Origin: Zoogloeaceae bacterium
GTDB taxonomy: Bacteria > Pseudomonadota > Gammaproteobacteria > Burkholderiales > Rhodocyclaceae
Direction of reading: 5' to 3'
Length of the DNA: 64,000 bases
NCBI GenBank assembly: GCA_016791005.1
Contig: JAEUNY010000073.1
Location: 55,807-119,806 of the forward strand
Below the pieces are notes generated by a model. The model was not told the origin of the DNA and did no database searches. It worked only from the letters and a program-made list of their open reading frames with translations. A program made the position numbers and the translations under genes. Below are positions 9,349 to 19,679 of this stretch, in pieces; position 1 is the stretch's first letter; the number at the start of each line of letters is the position of its first letter.

Positions 9349-9474
9349 GAATTGCTCCTCGTGTGGGTTGGAAATGGACTGCGGTCGTCTTGTTATGGGG
9401 CCTTGCCCTTGCGCGGCGCAGGGCGCAAAGCGACCATCATGGTAATCCCATCCGCGACCAATCGCCCCTCCCAC

Positions 9475-10524
9475 ATGAATCTCATTCGATCCGTCTTGCT
9501 GGCCCTCCTACTGCCATTTACCGCCTTCGGCGGGGATGCCCCGCCCTTGCCGGCCCTGGGGGTCGACGGTCAATCGGTGACGGTTTCTGGCATCTCCTCC
9601 GGCGGCTACATGGCGGTCCAGTTCCATGTGGCCCACTCCGCCACCGTCAGTGGCGCGGCCATCCTCGCGGCCGGCCCGTGGGACTGCGCCCACGGCACCC
9701 TTTGGCGGGCGTTCCACGCCTGCATGTCGCCGGGGAATTGGGGGGGACCGCCACCGACCGGAGAGGAAACCGAAAAGCGGGCCCTTGCGGCGGCCCGCGC
9801 GGGTCAGATCGACTCCCTCGAAGGCTTGCAGGCCGACCGGGTGTGGCTGCTTTCTGGCGGCAATGATCACACCGTCGACCGCAAGGTCGTGGACAGTCTT
9901 GCCGCCTTCTACCGCCGCCGGGTGGCGGCCGATGCCCTGAGCTACGTCACGCCTCCCGACCTCGGCCACGCCATGCCGAGCCTCGACGACCCCCAGGCCA
10001 ACCCCTGTCCCACCAGCGACCCGCCCTTCATCAACCACTGCGAACGCCTGGATGCCGCCGGCGACCTGCTCACCCACCTCCTGGGGCCCCTGGCCCCCAA
10101 GGCGCCCCAGCCAACTGGCGAGCTGCGATCCTTCGACCAGCAAAGCTTTACCGCGGCCGCCGGCGCCCACGGCATGGGAGCGATGGGCTACGCCTACGTA
10201 CCCACCACATGCCGCAAAGGAGGGTGTCGCCTTCATGTTGCGTTTCACGGTTGCCGCCAGAGCGCAGACCAGATCGGCGACCGTTACGCGCGCTTGGCGG
10301 GCTATAACCGTTGGGCCGACACCAACAGGCTTGTGATTCTCTACCCCCAGACCACGCCCCGCTATGGATGGTCCACCCAATGGCCCCCGACCTGGACCTA
10401 CAACCCCCTCGGCTGCTGGGACTGGTGGGGCTATGAATCCGTTGACTACGTCAGTCGATCCGCCCCGCAGATCCGTGCCGTCCAGACCATGATCGACCGC
10501 CTTGCCGCTCCGGTCGGTCAGTAA
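9475..10524 (+). CDS. secreted PHB-depolymerase-like esterase
   Basis: From ATG 9475 the 349-residue protein begins with a signal peptide ([19 protein letters not shown]). The alpha/beta-hydrolase nucleophile motif is [13 protein letters not shown], an Asp lies in GGNDHTVD, and the His is in [31 protein letters not shown] and the Trp-rich C-terminus resemble short-chain-length polyhydroxyalkanoate depolymerases with a type 2 catalytic domain. No separate substrate-binding domain is seen. Substrate is inferred; other extracellular esters are possible. The window also carries phasin and 3-hydroxybutyrate dehydrogenase genes. Confidence 0.8.
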   Translation: MNLIRSVLLALLLPFTAFGGDAPPLPALGVDGQSVTVSGISSGGYMAVQFHVAHSATVSGAAILAAGPWDCAHGTLWRAFHACMSPGNWGGPPPTGEETEKRALAAARAGQIDSLEGLQADRVWLLSGGNDHTVDRKVVDSLAAFYRRRVAADALSYVTPPDLGHAMPSLDDPQANPCPTSDPPFINHCERLDAAGDLLTHLLGPLAPKAPQPTGELRSFDQQSFTAAAGAHGMGAMGYAYVPTTCRKGGCRLHVAFHGCRQSADQIGDRYARLAGYNRWADTNRLVILYPQTTPRYGWSTQWPPTWTYNPLGCWDWWGYESVDYVSRSAPQIRAVQTMIDRLAAPVGQ

Positions 10525-10537
10525 GCCAGGTCCTGGG

Positions 10538-11656
10538 TCAGGCCCCGATCTCCCGCGAGGTGATGGTGTAGCGGAAGCCGTCGGGATCCAGACTGTCGAG
10601 CCGCCGGCCGCCAATCTCGCCCTGGGGATACATCAGAAAGGGCAGTGCAGCGCCGGCGCTGCCGGGCAGCATCACATCGTGGCCGAAATTGTAGGCCAGC
10701 CAGTTCATTTCCCAACTGCCGAAGAGGCGCTCCGCCACCACCTGCACCTTCGCGTCGCGACGATCGAGATTGCCGGGGGGCTCCTCCAGAATCACCTTGC
10801 GCACATCCGCCGGATCCACCGGCACCCAGCCCCAGGCCTCCAGCCAGACTTCGGCCCGGCAATGCTGGGCCTTGGTCACCACCCCGCTCTTGCCCAGGCT
10901 CTTGTAGCCAAAGCGGGAATCCGCCACCCGCAGGCCATAGACGTCCCGGGCGGGAATACCGAGGGACCGCGCAAGGCCGACGTACAAGGCATTCAGATCC
11001 GCGCACTTGCCGGACAGGTTGCCCGCTTCCAGCATGCCGCGAATGTCGCCCACGCCACAGCCCCGGGTCTGGGGATTGCGGGCGGTGTGATCGACGATGA
11101 AGGCGTACAGGGCCCGCGCCTTGGCTTCGTCGCCCCGCGCCCCGCGAGTCACGTCCCGCGCCGTGTCGAGTACGATGCCGTCGGTCGGAAGCATTTCGGT
11201 AGGCGCGGTCCACCAGGCTCGCTCGGCGGCGGTCAGCCTGGGCTGGGCCGTCTGACCCCGATGGCGGAAATCGACCGCCCGGTCCCGCACCCGGAAACGG
11301 CTCGCCACTTCCAGGTAGGGCCGGCCGCCGGCCACCCAATTGGCCACCACCATGGTCGTGCCGCTGCGGGGGTCGCCCACGAGGTGGGCCGCTTCGGCGT
11401 TGGTCTCCCACAGATTGCCCAAAGGCTGAATCCAGTCATCCTCCCGCACCGAGGGCAGGGGCACCCATACCCGCGCAGCCTCGGCGGGGGCGGGGAGATC
11501 CACCCTTGTGAGGATCTCGAAGGTGCGCCACCCCAGCGCGGGATCCGGCGTGAACTGCGGCGTCGGGGTGGCGGCGGCGCGGACCGCTGCCCAAGGGGCG
11601 GATCCCAGGGCGACACCCGCCAGGGTTGCAGTCTTGATGAATTTTCGTCTTTCCAT
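10538..11656 (-). CDS. exported transglutaminase-like protein with Tat-type signal
   Basis: The 372-residue protein starts MERRKFIKTATLAGVALG, a twin-arginine-like leader. The core has GKCADLNALYVGLARSLGIP with the Cys nucleophile near residue 220, QHCRAEVWLEAWGWVPVDP with the His, and a following Asp. This is the transglutaminase/protease fold of COG1305. The N-terminal 150 residues look like an immunoglobulin-like strand domain (RVWVPLPSVREDDWIQ). Its stop lies 14 bases from that of the convergent esterase. The substrate is unknown. The ATG gene upstream (TlpA-like) is in the same orientation, 33 bases away. Confidence 0.8.
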   Translation of the reverse strand: MERRKFIKTATLAGVALGSAPWAAVRAAATPTPQFTPDPALGWRTFEILTRVDLPAPAEAARVWVPLPSVREDDWIQPLGNLWETNAEAAHLVGDPRSGTTMVVANWVAGGRPYLEVASRFRVRDRAVDFRHRGQTAQPRLTAAERAWWTAPTEMLPTDGIVLDTARDVTRGARGDEAKARALYAFIVDHTARNPQTRGCGVGDIRGMLEAGNLSGKCADLNALYVGLARSLGIPARDVYGLRVADSRFGYKSLGKSGVVTKAQHCRAEVWLEAWGWVPVDPADVRKVILEEPPGNLDRRDAKVQVVAERLFGSWEMNWLAYNFGHDVMLPGSAGAALPFLMYPQGEIGGRRLDSLDPDGFRYTITSREIGA

Positions 11657-11689
11657 CGCAAACGAGCCTTTCTGCTTCGAATTCAAGAT

Positions 11690-12256
11690 TCAGGGGGGAG
11701 AGTTGAGACTGTCCAGCACGCGGTCCACGGCGGCTCCGTCCCAGTCCAGGGCGCCCACCGCCCGGTAGCGGATGCGCCCGGCGGGATCGATGAATACGCT
11801 GGTCGGCAGGACACGAACGCCCCAGGCGCGGCCCTGCACGCCATCGGGGTCGTGAACGATCCGCAGATCGAGGAGATAGTCGTCTACGAAGCGAGCCACC
11901 TTCGCGGCGCTGTCATTCATTGCCATGGTGATGACAGCGACGTCGCCACGGCGGCCGCGAAGACGATCGAGGGCGGGCATTTCGTCGCGGCAGGGTTCGC
12001 ACCAGGTCGCCCAGAAATTGACGACCACCGCCTTGCCTCGCAAGGATTCGAGCAGATTGGCCTGCCCCGCTTGCGCGACCAGGGCGGGTGCAGGGTGCGG
12101 GGCCACCGGTTTGACGTCGGCAAAGGGTGCCGCACCGGCGGATGCGCCAAAAAGCAGGGTCAGAACAGCCAGGGCAAGCACGCGACAGGCGCGCACAAAC
12201 CTCCTGCGCGGCCCGAGCGACCCTGCGGCGAGGTACCCGCAAGGAAAATCAGACAT
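11690..12256 (-). CDS. TlpA/ResA-like thioredoxin-fold protein
   Basis: A periplasmic thiol-disulfide protein of 188 residues from ATG 12256. An N-terminal hydrophobic segment (VLALAVLTLLFGASAGAA) exports it. The thioredoxin motif is FWATWCEPCRDEMPALDRL, and the cis-proline lies in VRVLPTSVFIDPAGRI. A GGAG precedes the ATG by eight bases; an in-frame GTG at 12265 is an alternative. It sits directly upstream of the transglutaminase-like gene and is probably co-transcribed with it. A role in cytochrome c or envelope redox is the usual one for the family but not shown here. Confidence 0.88.
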   Translation of the reverse strand: MSDFPCGYLAAGSLGPRRRFVRACRVLALAVLTLLFGASAGAAPFADVKPVAPHPAPALVAQAGQANLLESLRGKAVVVNFWATWCEPCRDEMPALDRLRGRRGDVAVITMAMNDSAAKVARFVDDYLLDLRIVHDPDGVQGRAWGVRVLPTSVFIDPAGRIRYRAVGALDWDGAAVDRVLDSLNSPP

Positions 12257-12521
12257 CCACTTCACTCCCGGAGAAACGCAGTTCTCCGATCACTGGCCGC
12301 CTAAGCAGCGTGACAGGTCCGATGCGACCGAGGGCGGACCCTCGCCGTCGCGCATCCCAAAGGGACGGCTGCCCACCTGCCGGAACAGCAACTGTGTCGA
12401 TTCAGCGTCCCTCCGGGACCCGGGCCGACACCCGCATTATCCCTGAAAACCCGCCTTGGCCCACCAGGGGTTTCCCTCGTATCCATGGCGCGCCGCCGCA
12501 TCTCTGGACTTTTAACTTTTG
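12257..12521. other. intergenic region between tlpA-like gene and chemotaxis receptor promoter
   Basis: This stretch of about 265 bases separates two divergent genes. Apart from short GC-rich inverted stretches (for example CGTCCCTCCGGGACCCGG near 12410) I see no gene, RNA or repeat. The last 30 bases turn AT-rich just before the sigma-28 promoter. Confidence 0.4.
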
Positions 12522-12548
12522 TCAAGTTTGTCACGCCTCCGCCGATAG
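12522..12548 (+). promoter_or_regulatory. sigma-28 (FliA) promoter for the chemotaxis receptor
   Basis: TCAAGTTT, an 11-base spacer and GCCGATAG match the known FliA consensus TAAAGTTT-N11-GCCGATAA at 14 of 16 positions with exact spacing. The start of transcription would fall near 12556, about 40 bases before the receptor ATG. This fits a chemotaxis gene expressed with late flagellar genes. Confidence 0.8.
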
Positions 12549-12595
12549 CGTGCCTTACCGGGTCGGGTGGTCGATGAACAGGCGGAGAGGTGGGA

Positions 12596-14218
12596 ATGGA
12601 TATGAAAGCGCGCGGAACAGCTCAAATCGTCAAGGGTGATGAATCCCTGCAAGGCGAAATCCAGTGCCTTGAGGAGTATCTGGAGGCGACGTTGGCCGCT
12701 CCCCCGGATCAACCGCCCTCCTATCCGATTCTGACGGACACATCACTCGCTCGGGTTCTGGAGCTCGTGCGCGACCGCCTCATGCCCTACCGGGAGATCT
12801 TCCACGGTGTGGAGAAGGATCTCAGCGGCTTTGCCGAATGTGACTTCACCCGCCCCATGGCCACGCCAGCCGGCGAACTGGCCGACAGTGCCCGCGCGAC
12901 GATGATCCGGCTGTCGTCCAATCTTCGGGAATCCATGAACCAGATGCTCGATTTTTCGGCCGCCATCGTTCGCCAAGCCCAATCCCTGGCGGAAAAAAAC
13001 ACCGAACTCTCCGACCGCACCGGCCGTCAAGCCGCCGCCCTCGAACAGGCCAGCGCCGCTGTCGAACAATTGACCAGCACCGCCCAGGACAACCAGCAGG
13101 GTGCGGATGAAGTCGTCTCCCGGGTCGAGGCCTCCCGCCAGCGCGCCCTCGACAGCCTGGGGATCGTCGAACGGATGTCCAAGGTGATGGAAGAAGTTTC
13201 CCGCGGCATGAAGGGCGTCGAGGCCATCACGGGCAAGATCAACGCCATCACCTTTCAGACCAATATCCTGGCCTTGAACGCCGCCGTGGAAGCCTCCCGG
13301 GCCGGGGAAAGCGGTCGCAGCTTTGCGGTGGTCGCCACCGAGATCCGGGATCTCTCCACCCGCTGTGGCGAGGCGTCGCGGGAGATCTCCCAGATCGTCG
13401 ATGTGGCCCAGGCTCGCGTCCAGGAGGCCAACGCCTTCTCCCAGCGCGCGGTGTCTGAGATTCAGCGCACGGCGGACGAGGCCGAGGCCAGCGAACACTC
13501 GATTCAGGAGATGAACCAGCGCATCGCCGAGCAGAAACAGGCCATTGAGGACATCAACCGCCAAATATTCAGTATTGATTCGGCGACCCAGGAAAACGTC
13601 CAGCTCACTCAGTTCCTCGGTCAGGCCATCCGCCACCTCTCGGATCAATCCGGCTTCATGACCGATGCGGTGAAGGTCTTCGCGGTTCCGGATCGTCAGG
13701 CCAGCCTCCACCCCCGCCATCAGGAAGCCAGCCAGATCGCGATGGCCGGGGCGGCCCGGGTCGGCGAGATTTGGGAGGAGGCCATCCAGCGGGGCTGGGT
13801 CTCTGCGCAGGACCTCTTCGAACGTCGCTACAAGCCGATTCCGGGGACCGAGCCGAAAAAATACTCCACCCGCTACGACGAGTTGGCGGACGATCTCCTC
13901 ACGCCGCTACAGGAGTCCATCCTCAAGGATCATGGTTTCCTGGTCTTTTCCATCGCCGCCGACGTGAACGGCTATGTGCCGACCCACAACGTCAAGTTCA
14001 GCGAGCCCCTCACGGGCGATCGGGCCTACGACCTTGCCCACAACCGGACCAAACGCGTGTTCCGGGACCGGGTCGGCCGGGTGTGCGGCAGTCATGAGGA
14101 TCCGTGGAAGCTGCAGATCTATCGCCGCGACACCGGCGAGCTCATGTTCGACATGTCCGCGCCAGTGTTCATCCAGGGCGAGCACTGGGGCTGCTTCCGG
14201 ATCGGCTACCGGGTCTGA
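12596..14218 (+). CDS. soluble methyl-accepting chemotaxis protein with C-terminal sensory domain
   Basis: The 540-residue protein has no hydrophobic segment. Residues about 110-380 form the signalling coiled coil; the hairpin tip INAITFQTNILALNAAVEAS and VVATEIRDLSTRCGEASREI are diagnostic of MCPs. The sensory part is C-terminal (about 400-540), with DLFERRYKPIPGTEPKKYST, DVNGYVPTHNVKFS and GEHWGCFRIGYRV. That Cache/PAS-like module is known from cytoplasmic MCPs. ATG 12596 follows GGAGAGG; a GTG at 12590 and an ATG at 12602 are in frame. A sigma-28 promoter lies upstream and a terminator downstream. Confidence 0.92.
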   Translation: MDMKARGTAQIVKGDESLQGEIQCLEEYLEATLAAPPDQPPSYPILTDTSLARVLELVRDRLMPYREIFHGVEKDLSGFAECDFTRPMATPAGELADSARATMIRLSSNLRESMNQMLDFSAAIVRQAQSLAEKNTELSDRTGRQAAALEQASAAVEQLTSTAQDNQQGADEVVSRVEASRQRALDSLGIVERMSKVMEEVSRGMKGVEAITGKINAITFQTNILALNAAVEASRAGESGRSFAVVATEIRDLSTRCGEASREISQIVDVAQARVQEANAFSQRAVSEIQRTADEAEASEHSIQEMNQRIAEQKQAIEDINRQIFSIDSATQENVQLTQFLGQAIRHLSDQSGFMTDAVKVFAVPDRQASLHPRHQEASQIAMAGAARVGEIWEEAIQRGWVSAQDLFERRYKPIPGTEPKKYSTRYDELADDLLTPLQESILKDHGFLVFSIAADVNGYVPTHNVKFSEPLTGDRAYDLAHNRTKRVFRDRVGRVCGSHEDPWKLQIYRRDTGELMFDMSAPVFIQGEHWGCFRIGYRV

Positions 14219-14247
14219 AACCACCTCATTTGCCCGGCCAGAATGAA

Positions 14248-14280
14248 AAGGGCCCGCCAACTGACTGGCGGGCCTTTTTG
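14248..14280. terminator. bidirectional rho-independent terminator
   Basis: A 9-base perfect stem GGCCCGCCA/TGGCGGGCC with a six-base loop is followed by TTTTT on the plus strand. It is preceded by AAAA, which gives a T-run on the minus strand. It separates the convergent chemotaxis receptor and htpX. Confidence 0.85.
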
Positions 14281-14340
14281 CTTTCTGTCGCGGATCCCTG
14301 GGTTCCGCAGCGGGACCGACGGTCCCGTTTCCTGATGGGC

Positions 14341-15192
14341 TCAGGCGCCCCGCGCCAACGCCCGCAGGCGGGCAATGCGCTCTTCCGTCGCCGGGTGGGT
14401 GGAGAACAAACCCCGCAACCCACCTCCAGACAGCGGGTTCATGATCATCATCTGCGCGGTCTCCGGATGCGCATCCGCGGTTTCCATCGGAATCCCTCGG
14501 GCGTAGGCGTCGATCTTGGCCAACGCGCTGGCCAAGGCCTCCGGATCGCCGGAAATGGCTGCGCCACCGCGATCCGCGCCGAACTCCCGGGTGCGTGAAA
14601 TCGCCATCTGGATCAGCATGCCGGCGATAGGCGCCAGGATCATGATGACGATGCCGACGATGGGATGCGGGCGATCGTCACCGTCCCGGCTGCCGCCGAA
14701 GAACATGCCGAAATTGGCGAGGGCCGAGATGGCCCCGGCCACCGTGGCGGAGATGGTGGAAATCAGAATGTCGCGGTTCTTGACGTGGGCCAGCTCGTGG
14801 GCCATCACGCCGCGCAGCTCCCGCTCGGACAGCATGCGGATGATGCCGGTGGTGGCGGCGACCGCGGCGTGGTCAGGATTGCGCCCGGTGGCGAAAGCAT
14901 TGGGCTGGGCCTCGTCGATGATGTACACCTTGGGCATGGGCAGTTCCGCCCGCCGGGCCAGGTCCGCCACCATGTTGTAGAGGTAGGGTGAGGTGGCGCC
15001 ATCCACTTCCCGGGCGTTGTACATCCGCAGCACCATCTTGTCCGAGAACCAATAGGCCCACAGATTCATAGCGCCACCGAAGGCCAGCGCAATCAACATC
15101 CCCGTCTTTCCACCCAGCATGCCACCCACGACGCCAAACAGCGCGACGATCCCGGCCATCAGCAGGGTGGTTTTCAGCCAGTTGCCAAACAT
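14341..15192 (-). CDS. htpX: membrane zinc protease HtpX
   Basis: HtpX degrades misfolded inner-membrane proteins. The 283-residue protein starts [20 protein letters not shown]. Two N-terminal membrane helices are followed by the zinc motif HELAH in [16 protein letters not shown]. Two more helices ([33 protein letters not shown]) come next, then [10 protein letters not shown] with the third zinc-ligand Glu. ATG 15192 has GGGAG nine bases upstream. The gene lies just downstream of fmt in the def-fmt-htpX order common in betaproteobacteria. Confidence 0.96.
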   Translation of the reverse strand: MFGNWLKTTLLMAGIVALFGVVGGMLGGKTGMLIALAFGGAMNLWAYWFSDKMVLRMYNAREVDGATSPYLYNMVADLARRAELPMPKVYIIDEAQPNAFATGRNPDHAAVAATTGIIRMLSERELRGVMAHELAHVKNRDILISTISATVAGAISALANFGMFFGGSRDGDDRPHPIVGIVIMILAPIAGMLIQMAISRTREFGADRGGAAISGDPEALASALAKIDAYARGIPMETADAHPETAQMMIMNPLSGGGLRGLFSTHPATEERIARLRALARGA

Positions 15193-15262
15193 GGTCTTCA
15201 ACTCCCAAAAAAACGTCGATCCATCGACTTCGGCGAGTTAGATGGGGGTCAGACGAAGAAAT

Positions 15263-16204
15263 TCAATGAGAAGGAAAGTTTTCAGCAAGACTGAAGCGGG
15301 CGCCAGGAGAGATGGGCAGGCTCTTCAATAACTCTGCCACCGGCTGGCGGCGCCCTCCCGGTTTTTGCGCCATCGTGACGACCAGAATCCCGTCACCGCA
15401 GGCAATACGCAGCCCAGACTCATCGGCCGCCAGGACGATTCCGGGTTCGCCCCTTCCAGACTCCACCCGGGCGGACCACAGCTTGAGGGTCACGCCCTCG
15501 ACAAGGCCTGCGGCCCCGGGAAAAGGGTCAAAGGCGCGGATCTGACGCTCCAGCTCCACGGCGGGCCGCCGCCAATCCAGCAGGGATTCGGCACGGCTCA
15601 CCTTGGTCGCGTAGGTGATGCCGACCTCGGGCTGAGGGTCGGGAGTCAGCGTGGGCAGGGTCGCCAGGGCCTCGACGATCGCCCGCCCCCCCAGCTCGGC
15701 AAGGCGATCATGCAGCCGTGCCGTCGTTTCGTCGGCCTCGATCTTCACGGCTCGCCGAAGCAGCATGGCACCGGTGTCCAATCCGGCGTCCATCTGCATG
15801 ATCGTGATCCCGGACTCCGCGTCGCCGGCTTCGATCGCCCGATGGATGGGCGCGGCCCCGCGCCAGCGGGGGAGCAAGGAAGCATGGATGTTGAGGCAGC
15901 CATGGGTCGGCAGGTCCAGTACCGCCTGGGGCAGAATCAGGCCATAGGCCGCCACCACCAGCACGTCTGGCGCCGCGGCGGTCAACGCCGCGCGCTGTTC
16001 CGGCGTCCGCAGCTTTTCAGGCTGGTCCACGGGAATTCCGCGGGCCAAGGCCAAGGCCTTGACGGGGCTCGCCTGGAGCCGCATGCCACGTCCGGCCGGA
16101 CGATCCGGCTGAGTCAATACGATCGATACGGAATAGCCTGCCGCCAGGATCGCCTCGAGGGCGACCGCGGCAAACTCCGGCGTTCCGGCAAATGCAACAT
16201 TCAT
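15263..16204 (-). CDS. fmt: methionyl-tRNA formyltransferase
   Basis: Fmt formylates initiator Met-tRNA with 10-formyl-tetrahydrofolate. The protein has 313 residues from ATG 16204 and begins [20 protein letters not shown]. Catalytic and folate motifs are [20 protein letters not shown] and [17 protein letters not shown]. The C-terminal OB-like tRNA-binding domain includes [11 protein letters not shown]. Longer in-frame starts upstream do not fit the family. It lies 54 bases downstream of def on the same strand. Confidence 0.97.
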   Translation of the reverse strand: MNVAFAGTPEFAAVALEAILAAGYSVSIVLTQPDRPAGRGMRLQASPVKALALARGIPVDQPEKLRTPEQRAALTAAAPDVLVVAAYGLILPQAVLDLPTHGCLNIHASLLPRWRGAAPIHRAIEAGDAESGITIMQMDAGLDTGAMLLRRAVKIEADETTARLHDRLAELGGRAIVEALATLPTLTPDPQPEVGITYATKVSRAESLLDWRRPAVELERQIRAFDPFPGAAGLVEGVTLKLWSARVESGRGEPGIVLAADESGLRIACGDGILVVTMAQKPGGRRQPVAELLKSLPISPGARFSLAENFPSH

Positions 16205-16258
16205 GATGGGATCGAGGGTCAAACCGGGCACCCGGGATCAGGCCCCTGGTGTTGGTGC

Positions 16259-16762
16259 CTAGGCCGTGACGCGGGCCCGCTTGGCGAGCTTCGCCTTGAT
16301 GCGGCCTTGCTTGAGCGGGGAGAGGTAGTCAACGAAAACTTTCCCGTCGAGATGATCGATCTCATGCTGAACACAGACGGCCAGCAGGCCCTCCGCGTCG
16401 AACTCGAAGCGATTTCCCTCGGTGTTGAGGGCGGCCACCCGCACCCGCTCGGCCCGGGCGACTTTTTCATAGATGCCCGGCACCGAAAGGCAGCCCTCTT
16501 CGCAAACCTGCTCACCGCTTTTTTCCAGGATTTCCGGGTTGATCAACGCGAGCAATCTCGACTTGTCCTCGGTGACGTCGATGACCACCACCCGCACCAA
16601 AGCCCCCACCTGGGTGGCCGCCAGGCCTATGCCAGGGGCTTCGTACATGGTTTCGGCCATGTCGGCGACAAGCTTGCGCAGCGAAGCATCGACCTCGGCA
16701 ACAGGCGCCGCAATTCGGTGGAGCTTTGGGTCGGGGTAACGCAGGATGGGTAGAAGAGCCAT
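16259..16762 (-). CDS. def: peptide deformylase
   Basis: Def removes the formyl group from nascent proteins; it is the partner of fmt next door. From ATG 16762 the protein has 167 residues beginning [20 protein letters not shown]. The three metal-site motifs are present: [20 protein letters not shown] and [12 protein letters not shown]. The open frame continues far upstream but without family similarity. It is divergent from the LysM gene. Confidence 0.97.
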   Translation of the reverse strand: MALLPILRYPDPKLHRIAAPVAEVDASLRKLVADMAETMYEAPGIGLAATQVGALVRVVVIDVTEDKSRLLALINPEILEKSGEQVCEEGCLSVPGIYEKVARAERVRVAALNTEGNRFEFDAEGLLAVCVQHEIDHLDGKVFVDYLSPLKQGRIKAKLAKRARVTA

Positions 16763-16925
16763 AAAGCCTTGCCGGCATCTGCCGATATGTGGAACATTTC
16801 GGGCATTTTGCGGGATCCGCAGCGTCCGAAAACATGAGATTTCACCACTCCGCGGGAAGACGACAGGGCACCGATTAAGTTCCCTTTGCCGACCCAGGCG
16901 CCACCTACAATAACGGAAGCGAGCA

Positions 16926-17960
16926 ATGATTCGCATTATATTCCCAGTCTTGCTGGGCGTTTCGGCGCTGGTATCTTCCAGCCTCGCCGCCGCCGAGCCC
17001 GTTTCCCTCGCCACGGATGCGCCGGACACCTACGAGGTTCAGCGAGGCGATACCCTTTGGGGAATCTCCGGCCGTTTCCTTCGGCAACCCTGGCGGTGGC
17101 CCGAGGTGTGGCGGATGAACCAACAGGAAATTCGCAATCCGCATCTCATCTATCCGGGCCAGATCGTCTTTCTAGATCGCAGCGGACCGTACCTGCGGAT
17201 GGGCAAACGGCTTGGGGCTGGCGGAACAGAGAAGCTGTCGCCGAAGATTTACACCGAGGACACCGGCCAGGCGATCCCCAGCATCCCGCAAAATGTCATC
17301 CAGCCCTTCTTGTCGCAACCTTTGGTCGTCGATGACGCGCGTCTGGCGGGTTCGGCCGCCGTGGTCGCCACCCAGGAAGGCCGGGTCAACACCGGTATCG
17401 GCGATACGGTCTTCGCCAAGAACGTCGATCCGTCCGTCCAGGCCTGGCAAATCTATCGTCCCGGCTTCAAGCTGCAGGATCCGGAAACCGGCGAGACCCT
17501 GGGCTACGAAGCCTTCTACCTTGGAAGTGCCCGTCTTGAAGCGCCGGGCGAGCCCGCCACCCTGCGGCTGACCGAGGCAGTGCGCGAGATCGGAACCGGA
17601 GACCGCATGCTCCCCGCCGAACAGCCCGCTTTGTTTGCCTATGCCCCGCATCCGCCCCTGGGCATGGTCGAGGGCAAGCTGATCTCGATCTATGGCGGGG
17701 TCAGCGACGGCGGCAAGAATAGCGTTGTGGCCCTGAGCGTCGGCACGTCGGATGGCGTCGATGCCGGAACGGTGCTCGCCTTGTATCGGCACCGAGGCCG
17801 GGTCGAATACAAGGAAGAGGGTAAGCGCGAGACCTACCTGCTCCCCGACCAGCGCTACGGTCTGGTATTCGTGTTCCGGGTCTTCAACCGCATCGCTTAC
17901 GCGCTGGTGATGGATACCGATGGACAGGTTGCGGTCGGCGACCGCGTCCGCCAACCCTGA
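16926..17960 (+). CDS. secreted LysM-domain protein
   Basis: The 344-residue protein has a signal peptide ([20 protein letters not shown]). One LysM peptidoglycan-binding module lies at about residues 36-82 ([30 protein letters not shown]). The remaining 260 residues are a conserved region without catalytic motifs that I recognise. This gene commonly precedes dprA in betaproteobacteria, divergent from def, and probably shares the dprA transcript (12-base gap). Function is unknown beyond likely cell-wall attachment. Confidence 0.85.
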   Translation: MIRIIFPVLLGVSALVSSSLAAAEPVSLATDAPDTYEVQRGDTLWGISGRFLRQPWRWPEVWRMNQQEIRNPHLIYPGQIVFLDRSGPYLRMGKRLGAGGTEKLSPKIYTEDTGQAIPSIPQNVIQPFLSQPLVVDDARLAGSAAVVATQEGRVNTGIGDTVFAKNVDPSVQAWQIYRPGFKLQDPETGETLGYEAFYLGSARLEAPGEPATLRLTEAVREIGTGDRMLPAEQPALFAYAPHPPLGMVEGKLISIYGGVSDGGKNSVVALSVGTSDGVDAGTVLALYRHRGRVEYKEEGKRETYLLPDQRYGLVFVFRVFNRIAYALVMDTDGQVAVGDRVRQP

Positions 17961-17972
17961 CGCCCCGACGGC

Positions 17973-19070
17973 GTGGCCGGACCGGACGATCGCGCCGACT
18001 GGCTGCGCCTCACCCTCACCCCCGGCATCGGGGGCGAACGCCAGCGGCAGTTGCTGGCGGCCTTTGGCCCCCCCGAGGCCATCTTTTCCGCGAGCCATGC
18101 GGCACTATCCCGAGTGATCGGGAATGCACTCGCGACGCGTCTCCAGCAAGTTGATCTGGCCGAGCCGGTCGCCAAGGCCCTGACCTGGGCCGACGCGGTC
18201 GACCATCACCTCCTCACCCTGGACGGCCCGGACTACCCTAAAGCCCTGCTCGAAACGCCTGATCCGCCAGCCCTCCTCTACGCCAAGGGTCGCCTCGACC
18301 TGCTCAACCGGCCAAGCCTCGCCATCGTCGGATCGCGATCGGCGACGCCCCAGGGTCTGGCCACGGCAAAAGCCTTCGCCCGCGTCTTATCCCAGACAGG
18401 CTTGGCGATCGTGAGCGGACTCGCCCTCGGCATTGATGCCTCAGCCCACGAGGGTGCCCTTGAAGACGACGGCAAAACCATCGCTGTGGTTGGGACCGGG
18501 GCAGACCGCATCTACCCGGCACGAAACGAAAAGCTCGCTCGGGAAATCGCCCGCTCCGGGCTCATTCTGTCCGAGTTTCCCCTCGGGACGCCCCCCGCGG
18601 CCCATAATTTTCCCCGACGCAACCGCCTGATCGCGGGACTCTCTCGGGGCGTACTGGTGGTCGAGGCAGCCCTCGGCAGCGGGTCCCTGATTACGGCCCG
18701 CCTAGCCGCCGAAATGGGACGAGAAGTTTTCGCGGTCCCGGGATCCATCCACTCCCCGCTTTCCAAGGGCTGCCATCGACTTATTCGCGACGGTGCAAAA
18801 TTAATTGAAACGGCCGAGGACGTCCTGGAGGAGCTGAATATACCCATTTCGCATGCTGCGCCGCAGCATCAAGACCCGCAATCGGCCGTGATTTCCGCGG
18901 ACTCGGAGGGTTCGAAGGTGCTCTCCACGCTGGGATTCGACCCCGTCGAAGGGGACGTTCTTGCCCTCAGATGTGGCTTGACGACCGATGCGCTGTACGC
19001 CATCCTGCTTACTATGGAGCTTGATGGGCTGGTAGCTCGACTGCCCGGAGGGCGGTTTCAGCGACTCTGA
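17973..19070 (+). CDS. dprA: DNA-processing protein DprA
   Basis: DprA binds incoming single-stranded DNA and loads RecA during natural transformation. The 365-residue protein begins at a GTG. An N-terminal SAM/HhH-like region is followed by the Rossmann core with VGSRSATPQGLATAKAFA, SGLALGIDASAHEGAL, GTGADRIYPARNEKLA and FPRRNRLIAGLSRGVLVVEA. A C-terminal winged helix (GDVLALRCGLTTDALYAI) completes it. It is followed 15 bases later by smg, a standard order. Confidence 0.96.
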   Translation: MAGPDDRADWLRLTLTPGIGGERQRQLLAAFGPPEAIFSASHAALSRVIGNALATRLQQVDLAEPVAKALTWADAVDHHLLTLDGPDYPKALLETPDPPALLYAKGRLDLLNRPSLAIVGSRSATPQGLATAKAFARVLSQTGLAIVSGLALGIDASAHEGALEDDGKTIAVVGTGADRIYPARNEKLAREIARSGLILSEFPLGTPPAAHNFPRRNRLIAGLSRGVLVVEAALGSGSLITARLAAEMGREVFAVPGSIHSPLSKGCHRLIRDGAKLIETAEDVLEELNIPISHAAPQHQDPQSAVISADSEGSKVLSTLGFDPVEGDVLALRCGLTTDALYAILLTMELDGLVARLPGGRFQRL

Positions 19071-19085
19071 CGCACCGCAAATACC

Positions 19086-19556
19086 ATGTTCGATATCCTG
19101 GTCTACCTGTTCGAGAATTACGTCCATGCCGACGCCTTCCCGGAGGCGGATCAGCTTGCCCGCAAGCTCTCTGCGGTCGGCTTCGACGATGAAGAAATCC
19201 ACGAGGCCCTCGAGTGGCTGAATGGCCTTCGGCAAGTTTCGTCGGAGGGCACAGAATTCGAGGCGGGCGAGCACGCGACCCGGATCTACGCAGATCGGGA
19301 ACTCGCCCGCATCGGGGTGGAATGCCGCGGATTCCTGCTTTTTCTCGAAAACGCTGGCTTGGTGAGCCCGGTGAGCCGCGAGCTCATCATCGAACGCGCG
19401 ATGGCCCTCACCGATGTCAATCTCACCCTCAATCGTTTCAAGGTGATCGTCCTGATGGTGCTGTGGCAGCAGGACGCGCCCATGGATTCTCTGATTCTCG
19501 ACGAACTCCTCGCCGACGACGACGAGGACGAGTGGTCTCCGGCGGCATTCCACTAG
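19086..19556 (+). CDS. smg: Smg family protein (DUF494)
   Basis: A 156-residue acidic, mostly helical protein of the Smg family, whose biochemical role is not established. It starts MFDILVYLFENYVHADAFPE and ends in an acidic tail with DDDEDEWS. Its position between dprA and topB matches other proteobacteria, where smg is part of the dprA operon. Confidence 0.92.
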   Translation: MFDILVYLFENYVHADAFPEADQLARKLSAVGFDDEEIHEALEWLNGLRQVSSEGTEFEAGEHATRIYADRELARIGVECRGFLLFLENAGLVSPVSRELIIERAMALTDVNLTLNRFKVIVLMVLWQQDAPMDSLILDELLADDDEDEWSPAAFH

Positions 19557-19679
19557 CCGTCGGTCGGGCCCTGCGCGTTCGGCGTCCTTGCTTGTTCGAC
19601 GCCAAACTCAATATCATCCGCCGCTCCTGACACTTTTCCGCACGGCCTGCGAGCCGGCGCTACCGGTTCCGCCCCTGGC

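Noticed and set aside
12300..12520. Cyclic di-GMP riboswitch before the chemotaxis receptor
   Set aside because: GC-rich inverted stretches exist, but the conserved GEMM core sequence is absent, and the sigma-28 promoter lies downstream of this region.
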